A stretch of DNA of 33,177 bases from Candidatus Gottesmanbacteria bacterium RIFOXYB1_FULL_47_11 (GTDB taxonomy: Bacteria > Patescibacteriota > Microgenomatia > UBA10105 > UBA927): contig MFKE01000019.1 of the NCBI GenBank assembly GCA_001779455.1, positions 1 through 33,177 on the forward strand. Direction: 5' to 3'. Of this stretch, positions 7,038 through 14,891 are shown in pieces. Numbering within the stretch: the stretch's first letter is position 1; each line of letters begins with the position of its first letter. The notes under the pieces were generated by a model. That model did not search any database and was not told where the DNA came from. It worked only from the letters and a program-made list of their open reading frames with translations. Made by a program: the position numbers and the translations under genes.

Positions 7038-8135
7038 ATGAAAAAATATTTTATTGCTTTATTAGTTCTTTGTGCATCTGTTTTTTCGAGTTTATTTTTC
7101 AGCCCGATTGTATTGGCCCAGGAAGAAACACTCGAGGGAGAAGTCGCCCGGATTGTAGAAGAAAAGCAAATTATTCCTGTGGGAGCAAAAGAACTTCAGT
7201 TGTATCAAAAACTTCAAATATTGATTACCAAGGGATCATTGAAAGACAAAACAATAATTATTGAGAACGGTACTATGGCAATGAGCAATGTACAAAAGTA
7301 TGCTGTTGGCGACGAGCTGGTAATACATGCAGGGAAAGATTTTGAGGGTAATGACATGTTTTACATTACCGATTATGTCAGGCGGAGCGCCCTATTCTGG
7401 TTATTTTTCATTTTTGTGATTATGGCAGTAATAATTGGTCGTTGGCAGGGGGCTACGTCTCTGATCGGAATGGCGATCTCTTTTCTGATCATTTTCACCT
7501 TTATTCTTCCTAAGATTTCTGCAGGAAATGATCCCGTTTGGACTTCTATTTTAGGGTCACTGATGATTATTCCCGCTACGTTTCTTTTATCTCATGGTGT
7601 AAATAAAAAGACGGTAATAGCCATTATAGGAACACTCGTTGCTCTTGTTATCACCGGGTTATTGGCTAATGCTTTTGTGGCAGCAGCCAAACTGACAGGA
7701 TTTTCTTCTGAAGAGGCTAGCTTCTTGCAGGCGTATCATCCGGGTCTTATCAACATGAAAGGTTTACTTTTAGCCGGAATTATTATAGGTGTTTTGGGGG
7801 TTTTAGATGACATTACTATTTCTCAATCGGCAATAGTCAAACAGCTCAAAGAAGCTGATCCCGGGCTCGAAGCAGACGATCTGTACAAAAAAGCCATGGC
7901 GGTCGGAAGAGACCATATTGCTTCAATGGTAAATACGTTAATTTTAGTGTATACGGGCGCTGCTCTGCCTCTGCTTCTTATTTTTATCAACAACCCTCAC
8001 CCTTTTTCTGAAATAGTTAATTACGAAATTATCGCTGACGAGATAGTAAGAACATTGGTTGGAAGCATTGGTTTGATAGTAGCCGTGCCAATTACAACGC
8101 TCATTGCGGCGTTTGCCGCTGAAGGGAAAGCTTAA
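7038..8135 (+). CDS. YibE/F family membrane protein
   Basis: A 365-residue protein with an N-terminal signal/membrane segment (residues 1-27, FSPIVLAQ), a soluble outer domain of about 95 residues with beta strands, then seven or so membrane helices. The helical part carries the YibE/F landmarks RWQGATSLIGM, FLLSHGVNKKT, GVLDDITISQ and AVGRDHIASMVNTL. The family is a multipass protein of unknown substrate that often appears with metal or phosphate transporters. Here it lies between a DUF134 regulator and a ZIP transporter, and only four bases separate it from the latter, suggesting joint function in metal handling. Confidence 0.9.
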   Translation: MKKYFIALLVLCASVFSSLFFSPIVLAQEETLEGEVARIVEEKQIIPVGAKELQLYQKLQILITKGSLKDKTIIIENGTMAMSNVQKYAVGDELVIHAGKDFEGNDMFYITDYVRRSALFWLFFIFVIMAVIIGRWQGATSLIGMAISFLIIFTFILPKISAGNDPVWTSILGSLMIIPATFLLSHGVNKKTVIAIIGTLVALVITGLLANAFVAAAKLTGFSSEEASFLQAYHPGLINMKGLLLAGIIIGVLGVLDDITISQSAIVKQLKEADPGLEADDLYKKAMAVGRDHIASMVNTLILVYTGAALPLLLIFINNPHPFSEIVNYEIIADEIVRTLVGSIGLIVAVPITTLIAAFAAEGKA

Positions 8136-8139
8136 TCAT

Positions 8140-8877
8140 ATGGAAGTTCTTCTGTATATCATTATTGCTTCATTTTTAATTAGTGCAGGGGCGCTTATCG
8201 GAGTTTTTACTTTTTCAATGCAGGAGGAAAAACTTGAAAAAATTCTCATTTTCATGGTTTCTCTTTCGGCGGGGGCCTTGATGGGGGGAGCATTTCTTCA
8301 TCTTTTACCCGAAGCTTCTGAAAAACTGGAAGATGCAAGCGTTTATGGTACGGTTTTGTTTTCATTTATCATCTTTTTCTTTGTAGAAAAACTATTACAC
8401 TGGCGTCACTGCCATAAGGGTCGGTGTGCTGTGCATACCTTTGGATACATGAATCTCTTTGGTGATGCGGTGCATAATTTTATTGACGGACTGATTATAT
8501 CAGCAACGTTTATGACGGATATCAGACTGGGTGTGGTTACCACATTTGCCGTAGCACTCCATGAGATTCCTCAGGAGATAGGGGATTTTGGGGTCCTTTT
8601 GTATGCAGGATTTACAAAACAAAAAGCATTAGCGGCTAACTTCATGGTCGCAATAACCGTTATTATTGGCGGCATTGTGGGGTATTTTCTTTCTTTTCAA
8701 ATAGAAAGCTTTCAAGCGTACCTTTTGCCTTTTGCTGCAGGTGGTTTTATTTATATTGCAGCCTCGGATTTGATGCCTGAAATCAGGAAAGAAAAAAATC
8801 TTAACAAATCTTTATTATCCTTTTGTATTTTTTTAGCAGGCATCGCTATAATGTTTTTGGTTAAGACTATTCATTAA
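8140..8877 (+). CDS. ZIP family divalent metal transporter (second copy)
   Basis: A 245-residue ZIP protein. Helix 1-2 contains SLSAGALMGGAFLHLLPEA, and the metal site helices carry GDAVHNFIDGLII and ALHEIPQEIGDF, the latter being the HExPQE-type motif of the LIV-1/GufA side of the family. A loop HWRHCHKGRC (about residues 87-96) is His/Cys-rich and probably binds metal on one face. It is different in sequence from the ZIP protein at 5609, which has PEG motifs instead. The start ATG 8140 follows GAAGGGAAAG and is four bases after the yibE/F stop, so it is in the same operon. Confidence 0.93.
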   Translation: MEVLLYIIIASFLISAGALIGVFTFSMQEEKLEKILIFMVSLSAGALMGGAFLHLLPEASEKLEDASVYGTVLFSFIIFFFVEKLLHWRHCHKGRCAVHTFGYMNLFGDAVHNFIDGLIISATFMTDIRLGVVTTFAVALHEIPQEIGDFGVLLYAGFTKQKALAANFMVAITVIIGGIVGYFLSFQIESFQAYLLPFAAGGFIYIAASDLMPEIRKEKNLNKSLLSFCIFLAGIAIMFLVKTIH

Positions 8878-8888
8878 AAAAAATTTAG

Positions 8889-8894
8889 TATAAT
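8889..8894 (+). promoter_or_regulatory. -10 box of the thioredoxin-CcdA gene
   Basis: TATAAT, seven bases, then ATG 8902, without a Shine-Dalgarno. The distance fits a leaderless mRNA. Confidence 0.45.
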
Positions 8895-8901
8895 TTCCGA
8901 A

Positions 8902-9990
8902 ATGATAAAGACACTATTTACAATATTTATCTCCATTATATATTTTGTGTTTTTGACGACCCCGATTTACGCACAAAATGCAACGGCAAAAATTTATTTT
9001 TTCTATGGGATTGGATGCCCGCATTGCTCTATCGTTGAACAGTATTTTGAAAAGAAGGATCTATACGCCAAATATCCGATTGAAAAGAAAGAAATATATT
9101 TCGACAGAGACAATGCCGTTTTCTTTAACTCCACGCTTGATACCTTAGGTGTGCCGGGGGACGCCCGCGGCGTACCGATGGTTGTTATGGGAGATCAGGT
9201 TATTATCGGAGATAAGCCGATTGTCGACGGATTTATTTCCAAAGCAGATGTGTTTTTACAACGTTATTCCGGTCCACCGAAAGGCGAAAATCCAAAACAA
9301 CCGGATGTACAAAAGTCGAATTTAACCCTGGCGGCTGTTATTGCCGGGGCTCTTGTTGACGCTATAAACCCATGTGAGTTTGCGGTTCTTATCATCCTTA
9401 TGACCACGATTCTCGGAACCGGCAATGCAAAAAAAGCTTTTCGTACGGGGCTTGCCTTTTCTGCTTCCATATTTATTTCATATTTCCTCATGGGACTGGG
9501 TCTTTATAAAGCATTAAGCTTGGGGGCAATGTCGAGTTGGTTTTTTACACTTATCGCATGGATCGCAATTCTTTTGGGGCTGGCGAATCTCAAGGATTAC
9601 TTCTGGTATGGGAAAGGATTTCTCATGGAGGTGCCGCTATCATGGCGCCCACGGCTGAAAGCACTTATTCATTCGGTTACATCTCCCAAAGGCGCGTTTT
9701 TTATAGGGTTCTTAGTCAGTTTATTTCTACTTCCGTGTACCAGCGGGCCGTATATTGTCATTCTGGGCATGCTTGCCAAAAAAGTATTTGATGTTCAGGC
9801 AATAGTGTACCTATTGCTCTACAATTTTATTTTTATATCTCCCATGGTTCTTATATCGTGGGCCGTGTACAATGGGTTCAATCCTGCGAAAGCAGAAGAG
9901 ATTCGTCAAAAACGTCTTCGAACGCTTCATCTGATTGCCGGAGTTGTCATGATTCTTATGGGTATAGTGCTTTTGATGGGCTGGATTTAA
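8902..9990 (+). CDS. Thioredoxin-like domain fused to CcdA/DsbD-type transmembrane electron carrier
   Basis: A 362-residue fusion. A signal segment (residues 1-25) precedes an extracytoplasmic thioredoxin-like domain with a CPHC motif in GIGCPHCSIVEQYF and a cis-Pro loop RGVPMVV. After residue about 140 come six or more helices with the two CcdA cysteine motifs, DAINPCEFAVL and LLPCTSGPYIVILG. CcdA/DsbD proteins carry reducing power from cytoplasmic thioredoxin to the outside, and the fused domain would be the first acceptor, a DsbD-like economy. It is next to the arsenite methyltransferase-like gene; a link through thiol chemistry is an inference. Confidence 0.9.
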   Translation: MIKTLFTIFISIIYFVFLTTPIYAQNATAKIYFFYGIGCPHCSIVEQYFEKKDLYAKYPIEKKEIYFDRDNAVFFNSTLDTLGVPGDARGVPMVVMGDQVIIGDKPIVDGFISKADVFLQRYSGPPKGENPKQPDVQKSNLTLAAVIAGALVDAINPCEFAVLIILMTTILGTGNAKKAFRTGLAFSASIFISYFLMGLGLYKALSLGAMSSWFFTLIAWIAILLGLANLKDYFWYGKGFLMEVPLSWRPRLKALIHSVTSPKGAFFIGFLVSLFLLPCTSGPYIVILGMLAKKVFDVQAIVYLLLYNFIFISPMVLISWAVYNGFNPAKAEEIRQKRLRTLHLIAGVVMILMGIVLLMGWI

Positions 9991-10056
9991 TACATGATCT
10001 GAAATTGTCCCCGTAAGCGAGCAAAATTATTTGGAGTATGACGTTCGGATTTTTGG

Positions 10057-10062
10057 TATACT
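10057..10062 (+). promoter_or_regulatory. -10 box of the ArsM-like gene
   Basis: TATACT, six bases (ACGCGT), then ATG 10069; no Shine-Dalgarno is present. Confidence 0.45.
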
Positions 10063-10068
10063 ACGCGT

Positions 10069-10815
10069 ATGAAACAATCAGAAGATATTAAAAAAATCAT
10101 TAAAAAATCTTATGGGGATATCGCTCAATCCTCAGGAGGCTGCGGATGCAGTAGTTGCGGATGCGATTCGAATCAGAGCGTCCAGAGACAATCCGGACAA
10201 ATGGGGTATTCACAGGACGAAATGAAACAAGCCCCTTCCGGTTCTAATTTGGGTCTGGGTTGCGGTAATCCCGTTGCTATTGCTTCATTAAAAGAGGGTG
10301 ACGTGGTTGTGGATTTGGGTTCGGGAGCCGGCTTTGATGCTTTTTTGGCCTCTTCCAAAGTCGGGAAAACAGGTAAAGTGATCGGCGTAGATATGACGGA
10401 TGAGATGCTTGAGAAAGCAAGAGAAAATGCCAAAAGGGGTAATTACAGCAATATTGAATTTCGAAAAGGAGATATTGAAGACCTGCCTATTGAAGACGGC
10501 TCAGCTGATGTGATTATCTCCAATTGTGTGATCAATCTTGCCCCCGACAAAAGAAAAGTATTTCAAGAAGCATATCGCGTACTTAAACCGGGCGGAAGGC
10601 TCATGGCATCCGATGTTGTTTTAATACAGCCATTACCGGAAGAATTGAAAAGAGACGAAGAGCTGTTGGTCGGTTGTGTCAGCGGAGCAATCCTGAAACA
10701 GGACTACCTGCGTCTTTTGGAAAAAGCAGGATTTACCCATACGACAATTCACAAAGAAACGCCCGCCTTTTTACCGGATTACGGATTAAGCATTACCTAT
10801 TCAGTAGTAAAGTAG
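10069..10815 (+). CDS. arsM: ArsM-like arsenite S-adenosylmethionine methyltransferase
   Basis: A 248-residue class I methyltransferase. The SAM site is VVDLGSGAGFDAFLAS (about residues 82-97) and later VIGVDMTDEML. ArsM hallmarks are present: a Cys-rich N-terminal stretch (GGCGCSSCGC, about residues 22-31), LGLGCGNPVAIASL, a cysteine in IISNCVINLAPDK and another in LLVGCVSGAI. These cysteines form the trivalent arsenic site. The enzyme methylates As(III), giving volatile or less retained species. The spacing to the DUF2177 gene is 14 bases, so they may be cotranscribed. The ArsR regulator is 4.8 kb away. Confidence 0.92.
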   Translation: MKQSEDIKKIIKKSYGDIAQSSGGCGCSSCGCDSNQSVQRQSGQMGYSQDEMKQAPSGSNLGLGCGNPVAIASLKEGDVVVDLGSGAGFDAFLASSKVGKTGKVIGVDMTDEMLEKARENAKRGNYSNIEFRKGDIEDLPIEDGSADVIISNCVINLAPDKRKVFQEAYRVLKPGGRLMASDVVLIQPLPEELKRDEELLVGCVSGAILKQDYLRLLEKAGFTHTTIHKETPAFLPDYGLSITYSVVK

Positions 10816-10818
10816 AAG

Positions 10819-10826
10819 GTCCGAAC
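10819..10826 (+). repeat. Post-stop GTCCGAAC element, short copy
   Basis: GTCCGAAC starts three bases after the arsM stop codon, at the same relative place as the copies at 5047 and 5474. The GGAGCA end is absent, and ATG 10830 follows. It is short enough that chance cannot be excluded. Confidence 0.3.
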
Positions 10827-10829
10827 TCT

Positions 10830-11228
10830 ATGTTTATTAAGCTATACATGATTGCGCTGTCGGTCTTTTTTGCCATTGATATGGTGTGGCTTGGGCTAGT
10901 GGCAAAGAATTTTTATTCCAAACAGATCGGATTTTTGATGAAAACAGATGTTAATTGGCTTGCCGCAGTTCTTTTTTATCTTCTTTTTATTGTCGGTGTT
11001 GTCGTATTTGTTATTATGCCGGCGGTCGGACAGAAATCCTGGGTACACGCGCTTGGGTACGGGGCTCTGTTTGGTTTAATTACCTATGCGACATACGATC
11101 TAACAAACCTTGCGACTGTTAAAAATTGGCCACTAGCCGTAACCGTTGTTGATTTGATCTGGGGCATGACACTTGCATCTTCTGTATCTGTCATAACCTA
11201 TTTTATTGCGAACAAACTCAGGCTATGA
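10830..11228 (+). CDS. DUF2177 family membrane protein
   Basis: A 132-residue protein with four hydrophobic helices. It fits DUF2177 by [17 protein letters not shown] near the start, a central helix pair, and [24 protein letters not shown] followed by VDLIWGM. The family is small, integral and without known biochemistry. ATG 10830 is the first start after the arsM stop; AGAAGG about ten bases upstream may serve as a ribosome site. The stop overlaps the next ATG by four bases (ATGA), so it is translationally coupled to the DUF1295 gene. The pair often occurs together in genomes, suggesting a lipid or membrane role. Confidence 0.9.
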   Translation: MFIKLYMIALSVFFAIDMVWLGLVAKNFYSKQIGFLMKTDVNWLAAVLFYLLFIVGVVVFVIMPAVGQKSWVHALGYGALFGLITYATYDLTNLATVKNWPLAVTVVDLIWGMTLASSVSVITYFIANKLRL

Positions 11229-11995
11229 GTTATTACCCGCTTCTTGCACTCGTGCTTTTTGTATACATGAACTGCTGGTTTCTGATTTCTTTGGTTAAAA
11301 AAAGAAATGATGTTGCTGATATTGCCTGGGGTTTAGGATTTATCGTATTATCCTGGTCGGGATTATTGGTATCAGGTTTTTCTTTACGCGCCTTCATGGT
11401 AAATATCCTGGTGACTATTTGGGGAAGCCGGCTTGCATGGCATATCTATACGCGAAATCGGAATAAGAGAGAAGATTATCGGTATCTGGCATGGCGCAAC
11501 GAGTGGGGAAGATGGTTTTATATCCGCTCGTATCTGCAGGTATTCCTATTACAGGGGACATTCTTATTTTTAATTGTACAACCGGTTGTATATATCAATG
11601 CGTTTGGCGCCGCTCCGTTTCAAATTACTGACGTTGTCGGAGTAGCAGTATGGCTCATCGGGTTTTATTTTGAACATACGGGCGATCGTCAGTTAAAACA
11701 GTTTGTTTCAAACCCTTCCAATAAAGGGAAAATAATGGATCAGGGTTTATGGCGGTATTCCAGACACCCGAATTATTTCGGTGAAGTTGCCCAGTGGTGG
11801 GGGCTATTTTTTATAGCTCTATCTGTCCCGGGGGCAATATTTACCATTATCGGTCCGTTAACCATTACCTTTTTGATACTCTTTGTTTCTGGGGTACCTC
11901 TTTTGGAGAAGAAGTACGCCGGGAGAGCAGATTTTGAGGAGTATAAAAAGCGGACGAGTGTTTTTTTCCCTCTGCCTCCGAAGAAAATGCAGTAA
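11225..11995 (+). CDS. DUF1295 family membrane protein (steroid 5-alpha-reductase/isoprenylcysteine methyltransferase-like fold)
   Basis: A 256-residue integral protein with six or so helices. The DUF1295 landmarks are [13 protein letters not shown], a basic loop [18 protein letters not shown], and the strongly conserved C-terminal block [22 protein letters not shown] followed by [25 protein letters not shown]. The RHPNYFGE motif is the cofactor-binding signature of the 5-alpha-reductase/ICMT-like superfamily, so a reductase or methyltransferase acting on a lipid-like substrate is possible. Substrate unknown. It begins inside the DUF2177 stop codon. Confidence 0.92.
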   Translation: MSYYPLLALVLFVYMNCWFLISLVKKRNDVADIAWGLGFIVLSWSGLLVSGFSLRAFMVNILVTIWGSRLAWHIYTRNRNKREDYRYLAWRNEWGRWFYIRSYLQVFLLQGTFLFLIVQPVVYINAFGAAPFQITDVVGVAVWLIGFYFEHTGDRQLKQFVSNPSNKGKIMDQGLWRYSRHPNYFGEVAQWWGLFFIALSVPGAIFTIIGPLTITFLILFVSGVPLLEKKYAGRADFEEYKKRTSVFFPLPPKKMQ

Positions 11996-12001
11996 TAATC
12001 T

Positions 12002-12343
12002 ATGCGCATTTGGGATATTCATCCGAAATATTTGTGCCGGAAACATTTACTTGCTGAGCACAGGGAGCTTCATGGCCTTTGGAATATTTTAACCATACAC
12101 AAGGGGAAGGGAGGATATTCCCGTCATCCGGAAACAATCCGCTGGATCGGAAAAACCCTTGCTCTTTTCAACAGGCACGAGGCGCTTGTAAAGGAATTTA
12201 CCCGCCGGGGATATCAACATCTCACACCGCTAAACAAAAAATATGCCCATGGGGAAAATTATCAACGTGTCTACATCAATACGATTTCGGAACAAAAAAC
12301 AATGTTACAAGACAAACAATGTGACTGTTTATTGCATAGGTAA
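12002..12343 (+). CDS. Pyrimidine dimer DNA glycosylase/endonuclease V-like protein
   Basis: A 113-residue protein of the T4 endonuclease V (DenV) type. The active-site helix RKHLLAEHRELHG aligns with T4 HLMAEYRELP, placing Glu22 at the place of catalytic Glu23, with His15 and Arg21 also matched. GYSRHPETIRW, a helix LFNRHEALVKEFTRRGYQH and LTPL follow, and the C-terminal end has two cysteines (CDCLLHR). Such enzymes cut the glycosidic bond of UV photodimers. T4 uses the amino group of Thr2; here residue 2 is Arg, which normally prevents Met removal. It starts six bases after the DUF1295 stop. Confidence 0.8.
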   Translation: MRIWDIHPKYLCRKHLLAEHRELHGLWNILTIHKGKGGYSRHPETIRWIGKTLALFNRHEALVKEFTRRGYQHLTPLNKKYAHGENYQRVYINTISEQKTMLQDKQCDCLLHR

Positions 12344-12350
12344 ATAATAA

Positions 12351-12356
12351 TAAAAT
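12351..12356 (+). promoter_or_regulatory. -10 box of the beta-lactamase-fold gene
   Basis: TAAAAT, six bases (GCCTCG), then ATG 12363, without a Shine-Dalgarno. Confidence 0.4.
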
Positions 12357-12362
12357 GCCTCG

Positions 12363-13304
12363 ATGAAATCTGTAAGAATTTTATTAATCAGCGGGGTTGC
12401 TTTAGTCGGCTTATATCTTCTGCTGAATCAGCTGGTAAAACTAGAAAGAGCCAATTCACATGTTATCAGCCCGCTCACGGACGCGACAGTCACTACTTCT
12501 ACCGTAATTCCGCCTGTTAAAGACAGAAGTCAGGCGAATTCAGAGCGGCTCAAAGATGTTGTAGATGGGGCTCTGGAGGGGGCAACGGGATCATACGGGA
12601 TATATATCAAAAATCTCAAAACCGGAGAATCGTATGTTTCCGGCGAACATAACGTATTTGATTCTGCGAGTTTGTATAAACTGTGGGTTATGGCGGTTGT
12701 CTACCAAAAAATCCAGGACGAGCAGTTTACGGAAGACCAGGTATTGCGTGAAGACGTGTTTGTGCTTAATCAAAAATTCGACATTGACCCGGAACTTGCT
12801 GAAAAAACCGAAGGCGTTATCACATTTTCCGTCCGCGAAGCACTGCGCCAGATGATTACCGTTTCCGATAATTATGCGGCACTCCTCCTTACGGAGAAGA
12901 TAGGATTATCATCTGTTGCAACTTTTTTAAAAGAGAATGACTTGACTGAGTCTGCCGTGGGTACGACAGGCGGCCCCCCGACATCGACACCGTACGACAT
13001 AGAGCGGTTTCTTGAAAAACTGTACCGGGAAGATGTAGCGAACCCGAAATATACGGCGGAGATGATCGATCTGTTAAAAAATCAGAAATTAAACAATGGC
13101 ATCCCCAAATATCTACCCGACGCTTCCAGCGTAGCTAATAAAACAGGGGAAATTGACCGGTTTAAGCATGACGCCGGAATTATATATACAGACAACGGTG
13201 ATTATAGTATCGTCGTGATGTCAGAAAGCGCCTACCCGCCGGGAGCGCAGGAAAGAATAGCGCGGGTTTCAAAAGCCGTCTTTGATTATTTTACCCATAA
13301 ATAG
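12363..13304 (+). CDS. Membrane-anchored serine hydrolase of the class A beta-lactamase fold
   Basis: A 313-residue protein with an N-terminal membrane/signal segment (residues 5-25) and a beta-lactamase2-type domain. The three active-site motifs are present: S-x-x-K in FDSASLYKLWVMA (about residue 102), SDN in MITVSDNYAALLL (about 168) and KTG in SVANKTGEIDRF (about 262). The omega-loop Glu (ExxLN, Glu166 of class A enzymes) is not visible; the segment between SDN and the last third is short and carries GTTGGPPTSTPYDIERFL instead. It may therefore be a penicillin-binding or peptidase-like relative rather than an efficient beta-lactamase. Confidence 0.88.
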   Translation: MKSVRILLISGVALVGLYLLLNQLVKLERANSHVISPLTDATVTTSTVIPPVKDRSQANSERLKDVVDGALEGATGSYGIYIKNLKTGESYVSGEHNVFDSASLYKLWVMAVVYQKIQDEQFTEDQVLREDVFVLNQKFDIDPELAEKTEGVITFSVREALRQMITVSDNYAALLLTEKIGLSSVATFLKENDLTESAVGTTGGPPTSTPYDIERFLEKLYREDVANPKYTAEMIDLLKNQKLNNGIPKYLPDASSVANKTGEIDRFKHDAGIIYTDNGDYSIVVMSESAYPPGAQERIARVSKAVFDYFTHK

Positions 13305-13360
13305 TAGGCATTACCACCTCGTGAAAGAAAATAGCCCCGTTGTCTGTATTACATGTAGAT

Positions 13361-13369
13361 AGGAGGTGA
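13361..13369 (+). promoter_or_regulatory. Strong ribosome binding site
   Basis: AGGAGGTGA, seven bases before ATG 13377. It contrasts with the genes in this window that lack any such site. Confidence 0.75.
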
Positions 13370-13376
13370 AACAATT

Positions 13377-13751
13377 ATGAACAAAACATCTATACTTCTT
13401 GGACTGACAGCGCTGGTTATCGCAGGTGCAGTAATTGCTCCTCAGGCAGTTCTTGCCTACAGAGGCGATCCGGCAGTCAAAGGTCCGAACTATACAGAAG
13501 AACGTCATACAGCGATGGAAAAAGCATTTGAGAATAAAGACTATGCTGCATGGCAAAATCTGATGCAAGGTCGAGGTAGAGTGACACAAGTTGTCAACAA
13601 AGACAATTTCGCAAAGTTTGCTCAGGCTCATGAATTAGCCGAGCAGGGAAAAACCGATGAAGCAAATAAAATAAAAGCTGAACTCGGACTTGGTCTGCGC
13701 AATGGAACAGGAATGGGTCAGGGAATGGGATATGGTAGAACAAGCCGTTAA
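13377..13751 (+). CDS. Small exported helical protein with Gly-rich tail
   Basis: A 124-residue protein with a clear signal peptide (residues 1-27, cleavage after VLA-Y). The mature part is mostly helical: YTEERHTAMEKAFENKDYAAWQNLM, then a helical hairpin FAKFAQAHELAEQGKTDEANKIKAELGLG. The C-terminal tail is Gly/Met-rich (NGTGMGQGMGYGRTSR). I do not recognise a named family, although similar small exported proteins are frequent in candidate-phyla genomes. Its position just before an ECF sigma gene and its Spy/CpxP-like size and helicity suggest an envelope-stress role, which is an inference only. Confidence 0.72.
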   Translation: MNKTSILLGLTALVIAGAVIAPQAVLAYRGDPAVKGPNYTEERHTAMEKAFENKDYAAWQNLMQGRGRVTQVVNKDNFAKFAQAHELAEQGKTDEANKIKAELGLGLRNGTGMGQGMGYGRTSR

Positions 13752-13768
13752 CCATCTTTGTACGAAAG

Positions 13769-13807
13769 GCTGATACCTCACTTATATGACATGAGTGGGG
13801 TTTCGGC
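13769..13807 (+). other. Long imperfect hairpin between the exported protein and the ECF sigma gene
   Basis: A 14-base left arm from GCTGATACC through TCACT pairs with 13794-13807 at 13 of 14 positions (including G-T pairs) around an 11-base loop. There is no U-tract, so it may be a processing or stability element, or part of a regulator's target. Confidence 0.5.
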
Positions 13808-13838
13808 ATGATAAACAGGTATACTAAAGGCATATATC

Positions 13839-14387
13839 ATGAGAGATCTATCTACATTATCAGACGAAGAAGTTGTTGCTATTGTCCGTACAAAGGACAG
13901 GGACGTCTACGCAGAGATCATTAAGCGGTACCAGACCAAGCTTATGAGATATGCCGGGTATATCATGGGAGATGAACATAAAGGAGCAGATGTAGTACAG
14001 GAAGGATTTATCAAAGCATACGTGAATCTCAATGGGTTTGATACAAAAAAGAAATTCGGGAGCTGGATATACCGTATCGTGCACAATGAAGCAATGAATA
14101 TGCTGGGTAAACACAAAAGACAGGTGCCGATGGATGTCACACTTGAATTTGACAGCGGTATTAATTTGGAGGACGACTTTATTAAAAATGAGCTGGTTAG
14201 CCATGCTCACCACTGTCTTGAACAAATGCCCATACTGTACAAAGAACCGTTATCGCTTTTTTATCTGGAAGAAAAATCGTATGAAGAAATCAGTGATATA
14301 CTACGGATTCCCATCGGTACGGTCGGTACGCGTATCAACCGTGCCCGCGGAATCATGAAAAAACTATGTCAAAAACACATAACATAA
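13839..14387 (+). CDS. ECF-type sigma-70 family RNA polymerase sigma factor
   Basis: A 182-residue sigma factor with only regions 2 and 4. Region 2 shows IIKRYQTKLMRYAGYI, ADVVQEGFIKAYVNL and FGSWIYRIVHNEAMNML; region 4 has LEQMPILYKEPLSLFYLEEKSYEEIS and the recognition helix IPIGTVGTRINRARGIMKKL. It directs RNA polymerase to a small set of promoters, probably for envelope or metal stress. It overlaps the following membrane protein by 22 bases, an arrangement typical of sigma/anti-sigma pairs. A TATACT at 13820-13825 lies 13 bases before the start and AAAGG is at 13826-13830. Confidence 0.93.
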   Translation: MRDLSTLSDEEVVAIVRTKDRDVYAEIIKRYQTKLMRYAGYIMGDEHKGADVVQEGFIKAYVNLNGFDTKKKFGSWIYRIVHNEAMNMLGKHKRQVPMDVTLEFDSGINLEDDFIKNELVSHAHHCLEQMPILYKEPLSLFYLEEKSYEEISDILRIPIGTVGTRINRARGIMKKLCQKHIT

Positions 14388-14875
14388 CATCAACCAATTT
14401 CGAAAAAACCATAATGGCGAAAGTGAAATCTAATGAGATTTCGATGAAGCCACGGTGGTATTTTATCATGGGATCGCTGTTGACAATAGCAGGGTTAGTG
14501 GGCTTTAGTATCGGAACCATCTTCCTGACCAACGTCACGCTGTTTTTGATTCGCAGGCACGGACCCATGGGACAGTGGAGATTGCAGCAGCTATTGTCCA
14601 GTTTCCCGTTGTGGATACCGGTTCTTGCAATTTTTGGTATGGCGCTTGGAATATGGATGCTTCGAAAATATGACTTTTCTTACAAGAAAAACTTTTGGCT
14701 TATCATTCTCGGGTTTATCTTTTCCGTCATCCTTGCCGCTTTTGTGATTGACCAACTTGGTTTAAATGACATGTGGTCTCGTCAAGGTCCAATGAGACGT
14801 TTCTATCAGCAGATTGAAGGACAAGCGTTTCCAAGAGGACAAGGACAGGGAAGGGCGTTTGGTGTATACTACTAA
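14366..14875 (+). CDS. Three-helix membrane protein, candidate anti-sigma factor
   Basis: A 169-residue protein. The N-terminal 30 residues (NFEKTIMAKVKSNEISMKPRW) are cytosolic and helical and precede three membrane helices (about 31-55, 83-99, 107-130). The C-terminal tail is Gly/Gln/Arg-rich (FPRGQGQGRAFGVYY). There is no zinc-binding HxxxCxxC anti-sigma motif, so it is not a ZAS-type protein. The 22-base overlap with the ECF sigma gene and the soluble N-terminus before the membrane part suggest that it holds the sigma factor at the membrane. This is inferred from context, not from a family match. Confidence 0.65.
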   Translation: MSKTHNITSTNFEKTIMAKVKSNEISMKPRWYFIMGSLLTIAGLVGFSIGTIFLTNVTLFLIRRHGPMGQWRLQQLLSSFPLWIPVLAIFGMALGIWMLRKYDFSYKKNFWLIILGFIFSVILAAFVIDQLGLNDMWSRQGPMRRFYQQIEGQAFPRGQGQGRAFGVYY

Positions 14876-14891
14876 TTGGAGGTAAAAATAT

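Noticed and set aside
8104-8139. Longer N-terminus for the second ZIP transporter using an upstream non-ATG codon
   Set aside because: It would overlap the yibE/F coding end and add residues not seen in the family; ATG 8140 has a ribosome site.
13769-13807. Intrinsic terminator after the exported protein gene
   Set aside because: The hairpin is strong but lacks a following U-tract, so it is listed as a structured element only.
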